DNA of 6,761 bases, taken from Deltaproteobacteria bacterium (GTDB lineage Bacteria; Desulfobacterota; Binatia; UBA9968; CAXXLF01). Location: NCBI GenBank assembly GCA_022571535.1, contig JACZXR010000134.1, positions 1 through 6,761 of the forward strand. Direction: 5' to 3'. The translations under genes and the position numbers were made by a program. Position 1 is the first letter of the stretch; each line of letters begins with the position of its first letter. Below the pieces are notes generated by a model that made no database searches, was not told the origin of the DNA, and saw only the letters and a program-made list of their open reading frames with translations. This document shows positions 1 through 5,522 of the stretch, in pieces.

Positions 1-297
1 GGGGATTGCCGCTACCTCCATCGCCTCGAGGACCTCCCTGGGTGTCACGCCGAGTGTCAGAGCCCTCTGGGTGTGGAGCCTGACGCCCCTGGGACGGTTA
101 AGCGCGCAGGTTATCCCCACCATGATCAGCTCCTTCGTCCTTCGCGGCAGTGCACCCTCACGACCAAAGGTGGCATCGACGTAAATCCCCTTGAGGTACT
201 CCGAGTACTCTGGATCCAATTTGGTGATGGCTTCATACGCCTTGTTCTCGGCTCCCAGCGAGGCCTCTTTGAATTTTTCATAGACATTTGACCCCAT
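1..297 (-). CDS. Carboxymuconolactone decarboxylase (CMD) family protein, C-terminus cut by window edge
   Basis: Ninety-nine codons are visible, read leftwards from the ATG at 297-295; the gene runs off the window at base 1. A perfect AGGAGG lies at 310-305 with a 7-nt spacer, which fixes the start. The core LPRRTKELIMVGI (residues 50-62) followed by LHTQRALTLGVTPREVLEAMEVAAIP (residues 74-99, here joined from two adjacent blocks) is the CMD-domain signature: a basic helix, then a conserved His (H75) and a GVTxxEVLEAxE helix. In AhpD-type members a CxxC pair precedes this His; here the equivalent stretch is RPRGVRLH, so both cysteines are absent. The only Cys (C64) lies outside that motif. 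This resembles the gamma-carboxymuconolactone decarboxylase branch more than the thiol-peroxidase branch. Substrate and pathway are not evident. It lies downstream of, and in the same direction as, the selenoprotein gene at 738-1289, but 440 bp away, so co-transcription is doubtful. Confidence 0.85.
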   Translation of the reverse strand, partial: MGSNVYEKFKEASLGAENKAYEAITKLDPEYSEYLKGIYVDATFGREGALPRRTKELIMVGITCALNRPRGVRLHTQRALTLGVTPREVLEAMEVAAIP

Positions 298-358
298 TGT
301 ATTACCTCCTTAAAATTACCATTGCTCAGATTCTTCTCAGATCATCCAGGCGTAATTG

Positions 359-402
359 CCTCCCACCCTTGAGCGCGAACGTAGCGGATAAAGGGGGGGA
401 GG
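359..402. repeat. Imperfect GC-rich inverted repeat (12-bp arms)
   Basis: CCTCCCACCCTT at 359-370 is the reverse complement of AAGGGGGGGAGG at 391-402 except for one position, with a 20-nt loop. It lies about 50 bp upstream of the ribosome binding site of the minus-strand gene at 1-297 and could be a transcribed leader structure or a terminator stem. No T-run follows on either strand, so an intrinsic terminator is unlikely. Confidence 0.45.
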
Positions 403-479
403 GTCAACCCCAACTCCCCAGGTGTGATGGCTTGCGGCACAGGACTTCGGGGGTGAGGAGGATTACGAGGATGGGGGCA

Positions 480-608
480 AATCAAGTTATATCGGACACG
501 GGGTTTGAATCCCCGTGTCCGACCAAAGGGGAGAGCTGCCGCTTCTCCCCTTTGGAAACCCCATCGGCTTTGTGTCCGCCCCAAGAGGCGGGGTTTGAAT
601 TGAATCAA
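480..608 (+). ncRNA. Truncated copy of a HEARO/omega-RNA-like structured repeat
   Basis: This segment aligns with 5215-5371 from AATCAAGTTATATCG (480-494) to ATTGAATCAA (599-608); similarity stops at both ends. Three stems are visible. Stem 1 is a perfect 12-bp helix (492-503 with 511-522). Stem 2 is a perfect 12-bp helix (523-534 with 544-555) capped by a short GC/GC pairing. Stem 3 pairs AAACCCC (556-562) with GGGGTTT (590-596), with an alternative CCGCC/GGCGG pairing at 576-580 and 587-591. Against the copy at 5215, stem 1 shows two compensatory pair changes (G-C to A-U and A-U to C-G), which argues for conserved RNA structure. The 3' half of the longer copy, including its ACCGAT segment and 12-bp terminal helix, is missing. 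The assignment to IscB-associated HEARO/omega-RNA rests on remembered similarity of the GUUGACCAAAGGG...GCUUCUCCC core and is tentative. Confidence 0.55.
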
Positions 609-611
609 GTT
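480..611. repeat. 9-bp direct repeats bracketing the truncated RNA element
   Basis: AATCAAGTT occurs at 480-488 and again at 603-611, exactly at the two edges of the truncated element. This could be a target-site duplication or the trace of a deletion between short repeats. AATCAA also occurs inside the longer copy (5366-5371), so the right-hand repeat may be partly element-derived and the match could be coincidental. Confidence 0.4.
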
Positions 612-737
612 GGAAAAGAGCATTGAGAAATGAGATCTTGGAGAAGGACTTACCCTTCAGGCAGAGGATCTATCATTTTCAAACGAACCCGTGGGGCGCA
701 CTGAAGAGAACCGGGAAGACGATCTCGCCTCAAATCG

Positions 738-1289
738 TCACGTAGGAAAATCCTGTCCGGTGATCCCAGTGGCGTCGGCCAGGCGATCATTGAAGTTGTA
801 CAGGCAGATAACGTAAATGATGTCCAGGATGTCCCGATCATCAAAGCCGTGTCTCCTCAACTCTTCCATATCCTCCTGGCCTATAGATGAGGGGGTAACC
901 GTGAGCTTGACGGCATAGTCAAGCATTGCCCGCTCCGCCGGTGTGATTTCCAGGCGTGTGTAATCCTCCTTCATCCCTTCCACCAGTTTATCGTCGCTGG
1001 TAAGCTTACGGAGAGCCTCTCCGTGTGCGACCGTTCAATAACTGCACTTATTGGTTGCGGAGACTGTAGTGGCGATCATCTCCCGCTGACGGCGCGTGAG
1101 CCTCGATTCATCTCGCATGACGCCGACGTCCAGATTCCGCCAGGCGGCAAGGACTTCCACATTAAGACTCTGCACCTGACGTATCGCCGATACCCGGCCT
1201 CGCTCGGCAGATGGCCCTGCTTTATCCTGGTAAATTTCTTTAAGGCGTCCTGTCGCCTCACCTGGCGGGATCGTACGGATATAGGGCAT
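738..1289 (-). CDS. AhpD-like/peroxidase-related CMD-family selenoprotein, CxxU motif, in-frame UGA read as selenocysteine
   Basis: From ATG 1289-1287 (AGGAGA at 1299-1294 upstream) the frame runs 84 codons to a TGA at 1037-1035, then continues without another stop to a TGA at 740-738: 183 residues in all. Both halves belong to one protein. The first carries the N-terminal MPYIRTIPPGEATG and the REMIATTVSATN helix; the second carries AHGEAL, the ERAMLDYAVKLT helix and the NFNDRLADATG ending of AhpD-like peroxidase-related proteins. The active site reads C82-S-Y-UGA85-T-V-A-H89, preceded by E70. The E-to-C, C-to-second-position and second-position-to-H spacings (12, 3, 4) equal those of AhpD Glu118/Cys130/Cys133/His137, so the UGA stands where the second redox cysteine belongs. 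A SECIS-like hairpin starts 10 nt after the UGA. Likely role: a cytosolic selenol/thiol peroxidase or disulfide reductase with unknown partner. The alternatives are a recent nonsense mutation of a Cys codon or a sequencing error; the hairpin and the intact downstream frame make these less likely. Confidence 0.82.
993..1037 (-). promoter_or_regulatory. Bacterial SECIS-like element following the UGA codon
   Basis: Reading the minus strand, the UGA (1037-1035) is followed by 10 nt, then a perfect 7-bp stem ACGGAGA (1024-1018) with TCTCCGT (1014-1008) and an apical loop GGC (1017-1015). The loop begins with G and lies 17 nt after the UGA. Both features fit the usual bacterial SECIS pattern, in which a G sits among the first loop positions and the loop is roughly 16-37 nt from the UGA. 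A lower helix GTCGC (1031-1027) with GCGAC (997-993) can close the structure across an asymmetric internal loop. The element lies inside the coding sequence, as bacterial SECIS elements do, and would bind SelB to direct selenocysteine insertion. Confidence 0.7.
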
Positions 1290-1322
1290 AACTTCTCCTC
1301 GAAATCCAAATCTCTCGGCTCA

Positions 1323-1334
1323 GCGATTAATCGC
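1323..1334. promoter_or_regulatory. Perfect 12-bp palindrome GCGATTAATCGC
   Basis: A perfect dyad lies 34 bp upstream of the selenoprotein start codon, in the divergent intergenic region. Its position within or just downstream of where a minus-strand promoter would lie suggests an operator. No regulator gene is present in the window. I could not find a convincing -35/-10 pair for the minus strand. Confidence 0.4.
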
Positions 1335-1394
1335 ATAAAAGTCTGTTCGAGGCAAGGAGGATTGAACAGGGGGAAAAATTAAAGACCAAGCCCA

Positions 1395-1423
1395 TTGACC
1401 TCACAAGGAATCGGTTATATTTA
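1395..1423 (+). promoter_or_regulatory. Candidate sigma70 promoter for the Mo-hydroxylase operon
   Basis: TTGACC (1395-1400) is separated by 17 nt from TATTTA (1418-1423); an alternative -10 is TATATT at 1416-1421 with a short 15-nt spacer. The AT-rich patch stands out from its surroundings, and transcription would start near 1430, about 25 nt before the GTG start at 1454. Confidence 0.5.
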
Positions 1424-1426
1424 TAC

Positions 1427-1442
1427 TGTCTGTCAACAGACA
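1427..1442. promoter_or_regulatory. Palindromic candidate operator over the predicted transcription start
   Basis: TGTCTGT (1427-1433) and ACAGACA (1436-1442) form a perfect 7-bp inverted repeat with a 2-nt centre. The dyad sits directly after the candidate -10 box and just before the ribosome binding site of the small-subunit gene, where a bound repressor would block initiation. The regulator is not encoded in the window. Confidence 0.5.
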
Positions 1443-1453
1443 CAGAGGGTTTT

Positions 1454-1936
1454 GTGGCCGCGACGCGCAGAATAACAATAAACATCAATGGTGTCAGCAC
1501 TAGCCATGAGGTCGAGCCGCGCCTTCTGCTCGTTCACTACATCCGGGACATGGTGGAACTGACAGGAACGCACGTTGGTTGTGAGACGAGCGTTTGTGGT
1601 GCCTGCACCGTGATGCTGAACGGTGCGGCCATAAAGTCCTGCACAGTCTTGGCGGTTCAAGCCGATGGTGAGGAAGTTCTTACCATAGAGGGGCTTGCCC
1701 AAGGAGAACAGCTCCATCCACTGCAGGAAGCTTTCTGGGAATGTCACGGGCTGCAGTGCGGTTACTGTACACCCGGAATGATCCTCTCTGCCTATCAACT
1801 CCTCCTGCGCCTTCCGAGGCCGACGGAGGAGGAGATCCGTCACGGTATCGAGGGAAATCTCTGTCGCTGCACCGGCTATCAGCACATCGTGGATGCAGTG
1901 CAACAGGCAGCAGGACAGATGCGCGCGAGGAGATAG
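1454..1936 (+). CDS. [2Fe-2S] small subunit of an aerobic-type CO dehydrogenase/xanthine dehydrogenase family enzyme (coxS-like)
   Basis: This 160-residue electron-transfer subunit has the normal family length. The N-terminal plant-ferredoxin-like domain carries C43, C48, C51 and C63 (GCETSVCGAC and the later KSC), which bind one [2Fe-2S] cluster. The C-terminal four-helix domain carries C102 and C105 (QCGYCTPG) plus C137 and C139 (LCRCTGY), which bind the second cluster near the molybdenum cofactor. All eight ligands are present, so the subunit looks functional. It passes electrons from the Mo site in the large subunit to FAD in the medium subunit, in the cytoplasm. The start is a GTG with GAGG at 1445-1448; no in-frame ATG lies closer. 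It is the first gene of a three-gene operon and ends 3 nt before the next start. Confidence 0.95.
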   Translation: MAATRRITININGVSTSHEVEPRLLLVHYIRDMVELTGTHVGCETSVCGACTVMLNGAAIKSCTVLAVQADGEEVLTIEGLAQGEQLHPLQEAFWECHGLQCGYCTPGMILSAYQLLLRLPRPTEEEIRHGIEGNLCRCTGYQHIVDAVQQAAGQMRARR

Positions 1937-1939
1937 ATC

Positions 1940-4282
1940 ATGCCTCTTAGCAGACTGGTTGGAGCGAGGATCAAACGGCGGGAGGACCCGAGGCTTGTGC
2001 GCGGGCTTGCCCACTACGTCGATGATGTCCGGTTGCCCGATACCCTCCATGTCGCGATTCTGAGGAGCCCGCATGCCCATGCGCGGATCAGGTCCATCCG
2101 CGTTGAAGAGGCGTCGAAGGCCCCAGGTGTGGTTTCGGTGGTCACGGGAATTGACATCCGCGACTCAATCGGTCCGGTACCGGTGGTCGCTCAAAACCCT
2201 ACCCTCAGGGTCCCCCTGCACACTGTCTTGGCAGTGGACAAGGTCTGTTATGTCGGCGATGGGGTTGCGGCTGTGGTGGCACAGGACAGTTACGCAGCTC
2301 AGGATGCCCTGGATCTTATCCAGGTAGACTATGAACCGCTACCGGTTGTCTCGGATCCGGAGAAGGCCCTGGCTCCTGGCTCTCCCGTTATCCATTCCGA
2401 GTGGCCGGATAACGTTGCCTTTCGCTGGACACTCAAGCAGGGAAACCTGGCCAAGGCCTTTAGGGATGCGTACAGGATTGTAAAACAGCACCTGGTCCAC
2501 CAACGCCTTGCCCCTATTGCCATAGAGGGGCGTGGTGTCCTGGCCCGTTATCTTCCTGGTGAAAAGGAGTTGACGGTCTGGTCCTCCACGCAGATCCCCC
2601 ATCTTCTCAAGACCCAGCTCTCGATTATGCTCAGGCAGCCGGAAAATCTTGTGCGCGTCATCGCCCCGGAAGTGGGCGGGGCCTTTGGCAGCAAGCTAAA
2701 CGTCTACGCTGAAGAGGCTCTGGTTGCCTATCTCTCGCGGACGCTCAACCGCCCGGTTAAGTGGATCGAAGAACGAAGAGAGAATTTTCAGGCGACAATC
2801 CATGGCAGGGGACAGGTCGGCGATGTTGAAATAGCGGTGAAAAAAGATGGGACCATTTTAGGACTACAATACCGAGCCATCGCCGACATCGGAGCCTACC
2901 ACCAGCTTCTCACCCCCGGGATTCCGCCGCTCACGGGCCTCATGCTTTCCGGTGCCTACAAGATCCCGTGCATTTCCATGGAGGTCACTGGAGTCTTCAC
3001 GAACAAGATGTCCACTGACGCCTATCGCGGGGCGGGCAGACCAGAGGCGACGTACGTGGTGGAGCGGATCATAGATCGTGTAGCACAGGAACTCGGTATC
3101 GATCCGGTCAAGATCCGGCAAAAGAACTTTCCCCAGCGTAGAGATTTTCCCTTCAAGACGGCGACCGGACTGATCTACGACAGCGGAAACTATCGAGCGG
3201 CTCTCAGTAAAGCCCTCAAGCTTGCCGGCTACGAGAAGCTGAGAAAGGAGCAGAAGAGACTCAGAAATCAGGGGAGATACCTGGGAATTGGCCTCTCTAC
3301 TTATGTGGAGATATCTGGCATGGGGCCATCTGCGGCCATGCCTGCCGGGGGATGGGAAAGCGGGACGGTAAGGGTCGAGCCAACCGGCAAGGTGACGGTC
3401 CTTACCGGCACTTCACCGCACGGGCAGGGACAGGAGACCTCTTTTGCCCAGATCGTAGCCGATGAGCTTGGCGTGGATCTCGACGACATTACGGTGGTCC
3501 ATGGAGACACAGCCGTGGTAACGAGCGGGATTGGCACCTTTGGCAGCAGGGCGACTGCGGTTGGGGGAACAGCGGTCCTTCAGGCCGCCACAAAAGTCAA
3601 GGAGAAGGCACGAAAGATTGCCGCTAATATCCTCGAGGCAAACCCCGTGGATCTGGTCTTCTCAGGCGGAAAGTTCGCCGTCAAAGGAGTGCCCAAAAAA
3701 GGGATTACCATTCAGCAGATTGCCTTGGAGGCCCATCTGGCCACGAACTTGCCTAAGAGGATGGAACCCGGTCTCTCGGCCACCTCTGTCTTTGAACCCT
3801 CCAACTTCACCTTCCCCTTCGGGACCCACATCTGCGTGGTAGAGGTCGACCCTAAGAGCGGTGAGGTCACAGTAAAGAAATACATTGCGGTGGACGATTG
3901 CGGCAAGGTCATCAATCCCCTCCTTGTCGACGGTCAGATCCAGGGGGGGATTGCTCAGGGTATAGGGCAGGCCCTGTGGGAAGGGGTGGTATATGACGAG
4001 AACGGTCAACTCCTGACGGGGAGCCTGATGGACTACGCCCTGCCGAAGGCCAAAGATCTCCCCCGTCTGGAGCTGGCGCGCACAGAGACTCCCACGCCGG
4101 TCAACCCGCTGGGAGCCAAGGGAGTGGGTGAATCGGGGACCATCGGCTCTACGCCTGCCGTTGTGAATGCAGTCGTTGATGCCCTGGCGCCTTTCGGCGT
4201 CGTCCATATCGACATGCCGCTGATGCCCGAGAAGATCTGGCGTCTGTGCCGAAGCAAAGATGCCGCCGACCGTAGAGGGTGA
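1940..4282 (+). CDS. Molybdopterin-binding large subunit, xanthine dehydrogenase/form II coxL-like
   Basis: The 780-residue catalytic subunit has typical length and both expected parts: an N-terminal a/b hammerhead domain (about residues 15-135, RIKRREDPRLVRG start) and the Mo-cofactor domain thereafter. Cofactor motifs include GGAFGSK (246-252), PHGQGQET (493-500) and GVGESG (728-733), where E731 is the conserved catalytic base. The active-site loop is AYRGAGR (361-367). Form I CO dehydrogenases have AYxCSFR there, and its Cys holds the copper; that Cys is absent, so this belongs to the form II group, whose substrate is not settled. CO oxidation should not be assumed; an aldehyde, purine or other heterocyclic or aromatic substrate is equally possible. 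The start has GAGGAG at 1927-1932 with a 7-nt spacer inside the end of the upstream gene. Its end overlaps the FAD-subunit start region. No export signal is visible, so it is cytoplasmic. Confidence 0.95.
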   Translation: MPLSRLVGARIKRREDPRLVRGLAHYVDDVRLPDTLHVAILRSPHAHARIRSIRVEEASKAPGVVSVVTGIDIRDSIGPVPVVAQNPTLRVPLHTVLAVDKVCYVGDGVAAVVAQDSYAAQDALDLIQVDYEPLPVVSDPEKALAPGSPVIHSEWPDNVAFRWTLKQGNLAKAFRDAYRIVKQHLVHQRLAPIAIEGRGVLARYLPGEKELTVWSSTQIPHLLKTQLSIMLRQPENLVRVIAPEVGGAFGSKLNVYAEEALVAYLSRTLNRPVKWIEERRENFQATIHGRGQVGDVEIAVKKDGTILGLQYRAIADIGAYHQLLTPGIPPLTGLMLSGAYKIPCISMEVTGVFTNKMSTDAYRGAGRPEATYVVERIIDRVAQELGIDPVKIRQKNFPQRRDFPFKTATGLIYDSGNYRAALSKALKLAGYEKLRKEQKRLRNQGRYLGIGLSTYVEISGMGPSAAMPAGGWESGTVRVEPTGKVTVLTGTSPHGQGQETSFAQIVADELGVDLDDITVVHGDTAVVTSGIGTFGSRATAVGGTAVLQAATKVKEKARKIAANILEANPVDLVFSGGKFAVKGVPKKGITIQQIALEAHLATNLPKRMEPGLSATSVFEPSNFTFPFGTHICVVEVDPKSGEVTVKKYIAVDDCGKVINPLLVDGQIQGGIAQGIGQALWEGVVYDENGQLLTGSLMDYALPKAKDLPRLELARTETPTPVNPLGAKGVGESGTIGSTPAVVNAVVDALAPFGVVHIDMPLMPEKIWRLCRSKDAADRRG

Positions 4283-4284
4283 CA

Positions 4285-5151
4285 ATGATTCCGGCATCCT
4301 TTGACTATCTTACCCCCACAACTTTAGGCGAGGCGGTGGAGGCCCTGGTCTCGCACGGAGAGAATGCAAGAGTTATCGCAGGCGGCCACAGCCTTCTTCC
4401 CATGATGAAGCTCAGGTTGGCTCGACCAGGGGTCCTCGTCGACCTAAGCAAAATCCCCGACTTGAGCGGGATCCAACAAGAGAATGGTCAAATCACCATT
4501 GGTGCCCTCACCACCCACTACGAAATCGAGAGTTCAGACCTGCTGAAGGATAAGTGCCCCCTCCTTCCCCAGACCGCCAGGGTGATCGGCGATGCCCAGG
4601 TGCGCAATCGCGGCACAATCGGTGGCAGTCTGGCTCACGCCGATCCTGCCGCGGACATACCGGCTTCCATCCTTGCCCTCGGGGGAGAGCTAAGAGTAAG
4701 AGGCCCTGATAGTGATCGGTGGATTCAGGCAGAAGATTTTTTTCTCGGCCTTATGACCACTGCGCTCAAGCCCGACGAGATCCTGACAAAGATCCGCATT
4801 CCAGTCCTTTCGGATAGGGTCGGGACCTCTTATCAAAAGGTGGCGCAAAAGGCCTCCGGCTTTGCCATTGTTGGCGTGGCGGTCCATCTCGGAATGGATG
4901 GAGGGCTGTGCGCGGAGATTGGTGTGGGTGTGACAGGTCTGGGATCAAAGCCTTATCGGGCCCGAGGAGTGGAGGAGGGCCTGAGGAATAGGAGGCTGGA
5001 ACCATCCGTCATCGAAGCTGCCTCCTCTCAAGTCGCGCAGGACGTTGATCCGCTGGAAGACATCCACGCCTCTGCCGAGTTTCGCGCCCACCTCGCCCGC
5101 CTCTATACCGCCAGGGCAATAGTAGAAGCAGCCAAGATGGCCGAACGGTAG
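4285..5151 (+). CDS. FAD-binding medium subunit of the Mo-hydroxylase (coxM-like)
   Basis: This subunit takes electrons from the [2Fe-2S] clusters onto FAD and passes them to the final acceptor. With the ATG at 4285 it is 288 residues, the usual size, and begins MIPASFDYLTPTTLGEA as family members do. FAD motifs are AGGHSLLP (32-39) and TIGGSLAHADPAAD (111-124), followed by the CO-dehydrogenase flavoprotein C-terminal domain (about 175-280, YQKVAQKASGFAIVGVAV). An in-frame GTG at 4279 overlapping the large-subunit stop (GTGA) would add two residues. I prefer ATG 4285 because GAGGG (4275-4279) sits 5 nt before it and the resulting N-terminus matches the family. The S-L-M gene order is typical of form II loci; form I loci are usually M-S-L. 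Confidence 0.93.
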   Translation: MIPASFDYLTPTTLGEAVEALVSHGENARVIAGGHSLLPMMKLRLARPGVLVDLSKIPDLSGIQQENGQITIGALTTHYEIESSDLLKDKCPLLPQTARVIGDAQVRNRGTIGGSLAHADPAADIPASILALGGELRVRGPDSDRWIQAEDFFLGLMTTALKPDEILTKIRIPVLSDRVGTSYQKVAQKASGFAIVGVAVHLGMDGGLCAEIGVGVTGLGSKPYRARGVEEGLRNRRLEPSVIEAASSQVAQDVDPLEDIHASAEFRAHLARLYTARAIVEAAKMAER

Positions 5152-5192
5152 AAAACGCAAAACTCCTGTCATTTTCCTTTTCTTGAATCGAT

Positions 5193-5217
5193 ATTACTAA
5201 ATTGCTAGTTTGGTAAT
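5193..5217. repeat. AT-rich inverted repeat at the 5' edge of the RNA element
   Basis: ATTACTAAA (5193-5201) pairs with TTTGGTAAT (5209-5217) through nine positions including one G-U, with a 7-nt loop. It follows the operon end by about 40 bp and abuts the start of the repeat at 5215. It is too AT-rich for a strong terminator; it may be part of the insertion boundary or chance. Confidence 0.35.
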
Positions 5218-5509
5218 CAAGTTATATCGACCACGGAGTTCAAACCCCGTGGTTGACCAAAGGGAAGAGCTACCGCTTCTCCCCCAATGTGGAGTAATGG
5301 ACCGCGACTCCACGGGGGAAACCCCATCGGTTTTGTGCCCACCTCAAGAGGCGAGGTTTACATTGAATCAAAAGGGTTCGGCCCACCGATTTAACGCTGG
5401 TAAACCCCGTACCACGGACTTACGTCCGTGGCTTTGGGGCGCTGCCCTTACAGGGAGGTCGGAACATTCATCCCCGCGCTTACGCACGGGGCGTTCTGTG
5501 GTACGGGGT
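5215..5509 (+). ncRNA. Structured RNA repeat, HEARO/omega-RNA-like, without an IscB gene
   Basis: About 295 nt are almost entirely foldable. In order: stem 1 (5228-5236 with 5247-5255); stem 2 GGGAAGAGC/GCTTCTCCC (5262-5270 with 5275-5283, one mismatch); an extra hairpin absent from the other copy (GTGGAGT 5289-5295 with ACTCCAC 5307-5313); a CCTCAAGAGG hairpin near 5342-5351; a long-range or pseudoknot pairing ATCGGT (5326-5331) with ACCGAT (5385-5390); and a perfect 12-bp closing helix (5404-5415 with 5498-5509). That helix encloses three small hairpins, two with TTAC loops and one with a TAC loop. The first 157 nt recur, shortened, at 480-608. The layout and the GUUGACCAAAGGG core recall HEARO RNAs, the omega-RNA guides of IscB transposon nucleases, which are known to occur without their ORF. 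No nuclease or transposase gene follows. The class is inferred from memory; the structure is directly visible. Confidence 0.6.
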
Positions 5510-5522
5510 AAAGAAAATCTCG

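Larger units (their letters stand above)
298..737. other. Intergenic region without a gene, holding a hairpin and a truncated RNA repeat
   Basis: This 440-bp stretch separates two minus-strand CMD-family genes. Reading frames here are short and give low-complexity Arg/Pro-rich translations resembling no family, so I call no gene. It contains an imperfect GC-rich hairpin (359-402) and a 129-bp truncated copy of the structured repeat also found at 5215 (480-608). Just after the stop codon of the 738-1289 gene, GACGAT (718-723) and ATCGTC (734-739) can pair across 10 nt, but no T-run follows, so it is not a convincing terminator. I could not find a clear promoter for the 1-297 gene. Confidence 0.6.

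Noticed and set aside
480..608. A CRISPR array or tRNA in the hairpin-rich region
   Set aside because: There are no regularly spaced repeats with spacers and no tRNA cloverleaf. The only repetition is one further copy 4.7 kb away.
342..626. Overlapping ORFs on both strands across 288-626
   Set aside because: They cross the structured repeat, have low-complexity Arg/Pro/Gly-rich translations, and show no family resemblance or good ribosome binding site.
738..983. A separate 81-residue ORF beginning at a GTG at 983
   Set aside because: It is in frame with the upstream ORF and lacks its own ribosome binding site. Its sequence is the C-terminal half of the same CMD-family protein, so it is explained by UGA readthrough.
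1035..1289. The selenoprotein gene as a nonsense-mutated pseudogene
   Set aside because: The only interruption is a UGA at the exact redox-Cys position with a SECIS-like hairpin following. No frameshift or other stop is present. It cannot be fully excluded without knowing whether the genome has the Sec machinery.
1433..2080. A 215-residue minus-strand ORF opposite the small-subunit gene, and a 211-residue one opposite the large-subunit end (3662-4297)
   Set aside because: Both are antisense shadows of strongly supported Mo-hydroxylase subunits with intact motifs on the plus strand.
5404..5509. The 12-bp GC-rich helix as an intrinsic terminator for the S-L-M operon
   Set aside because: The arms are about 80 nt apart, enclose several hairpins, and are followed by GTAAAGAAAATC, not a T-run. 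It fits a closing helix of a structured RNA better.
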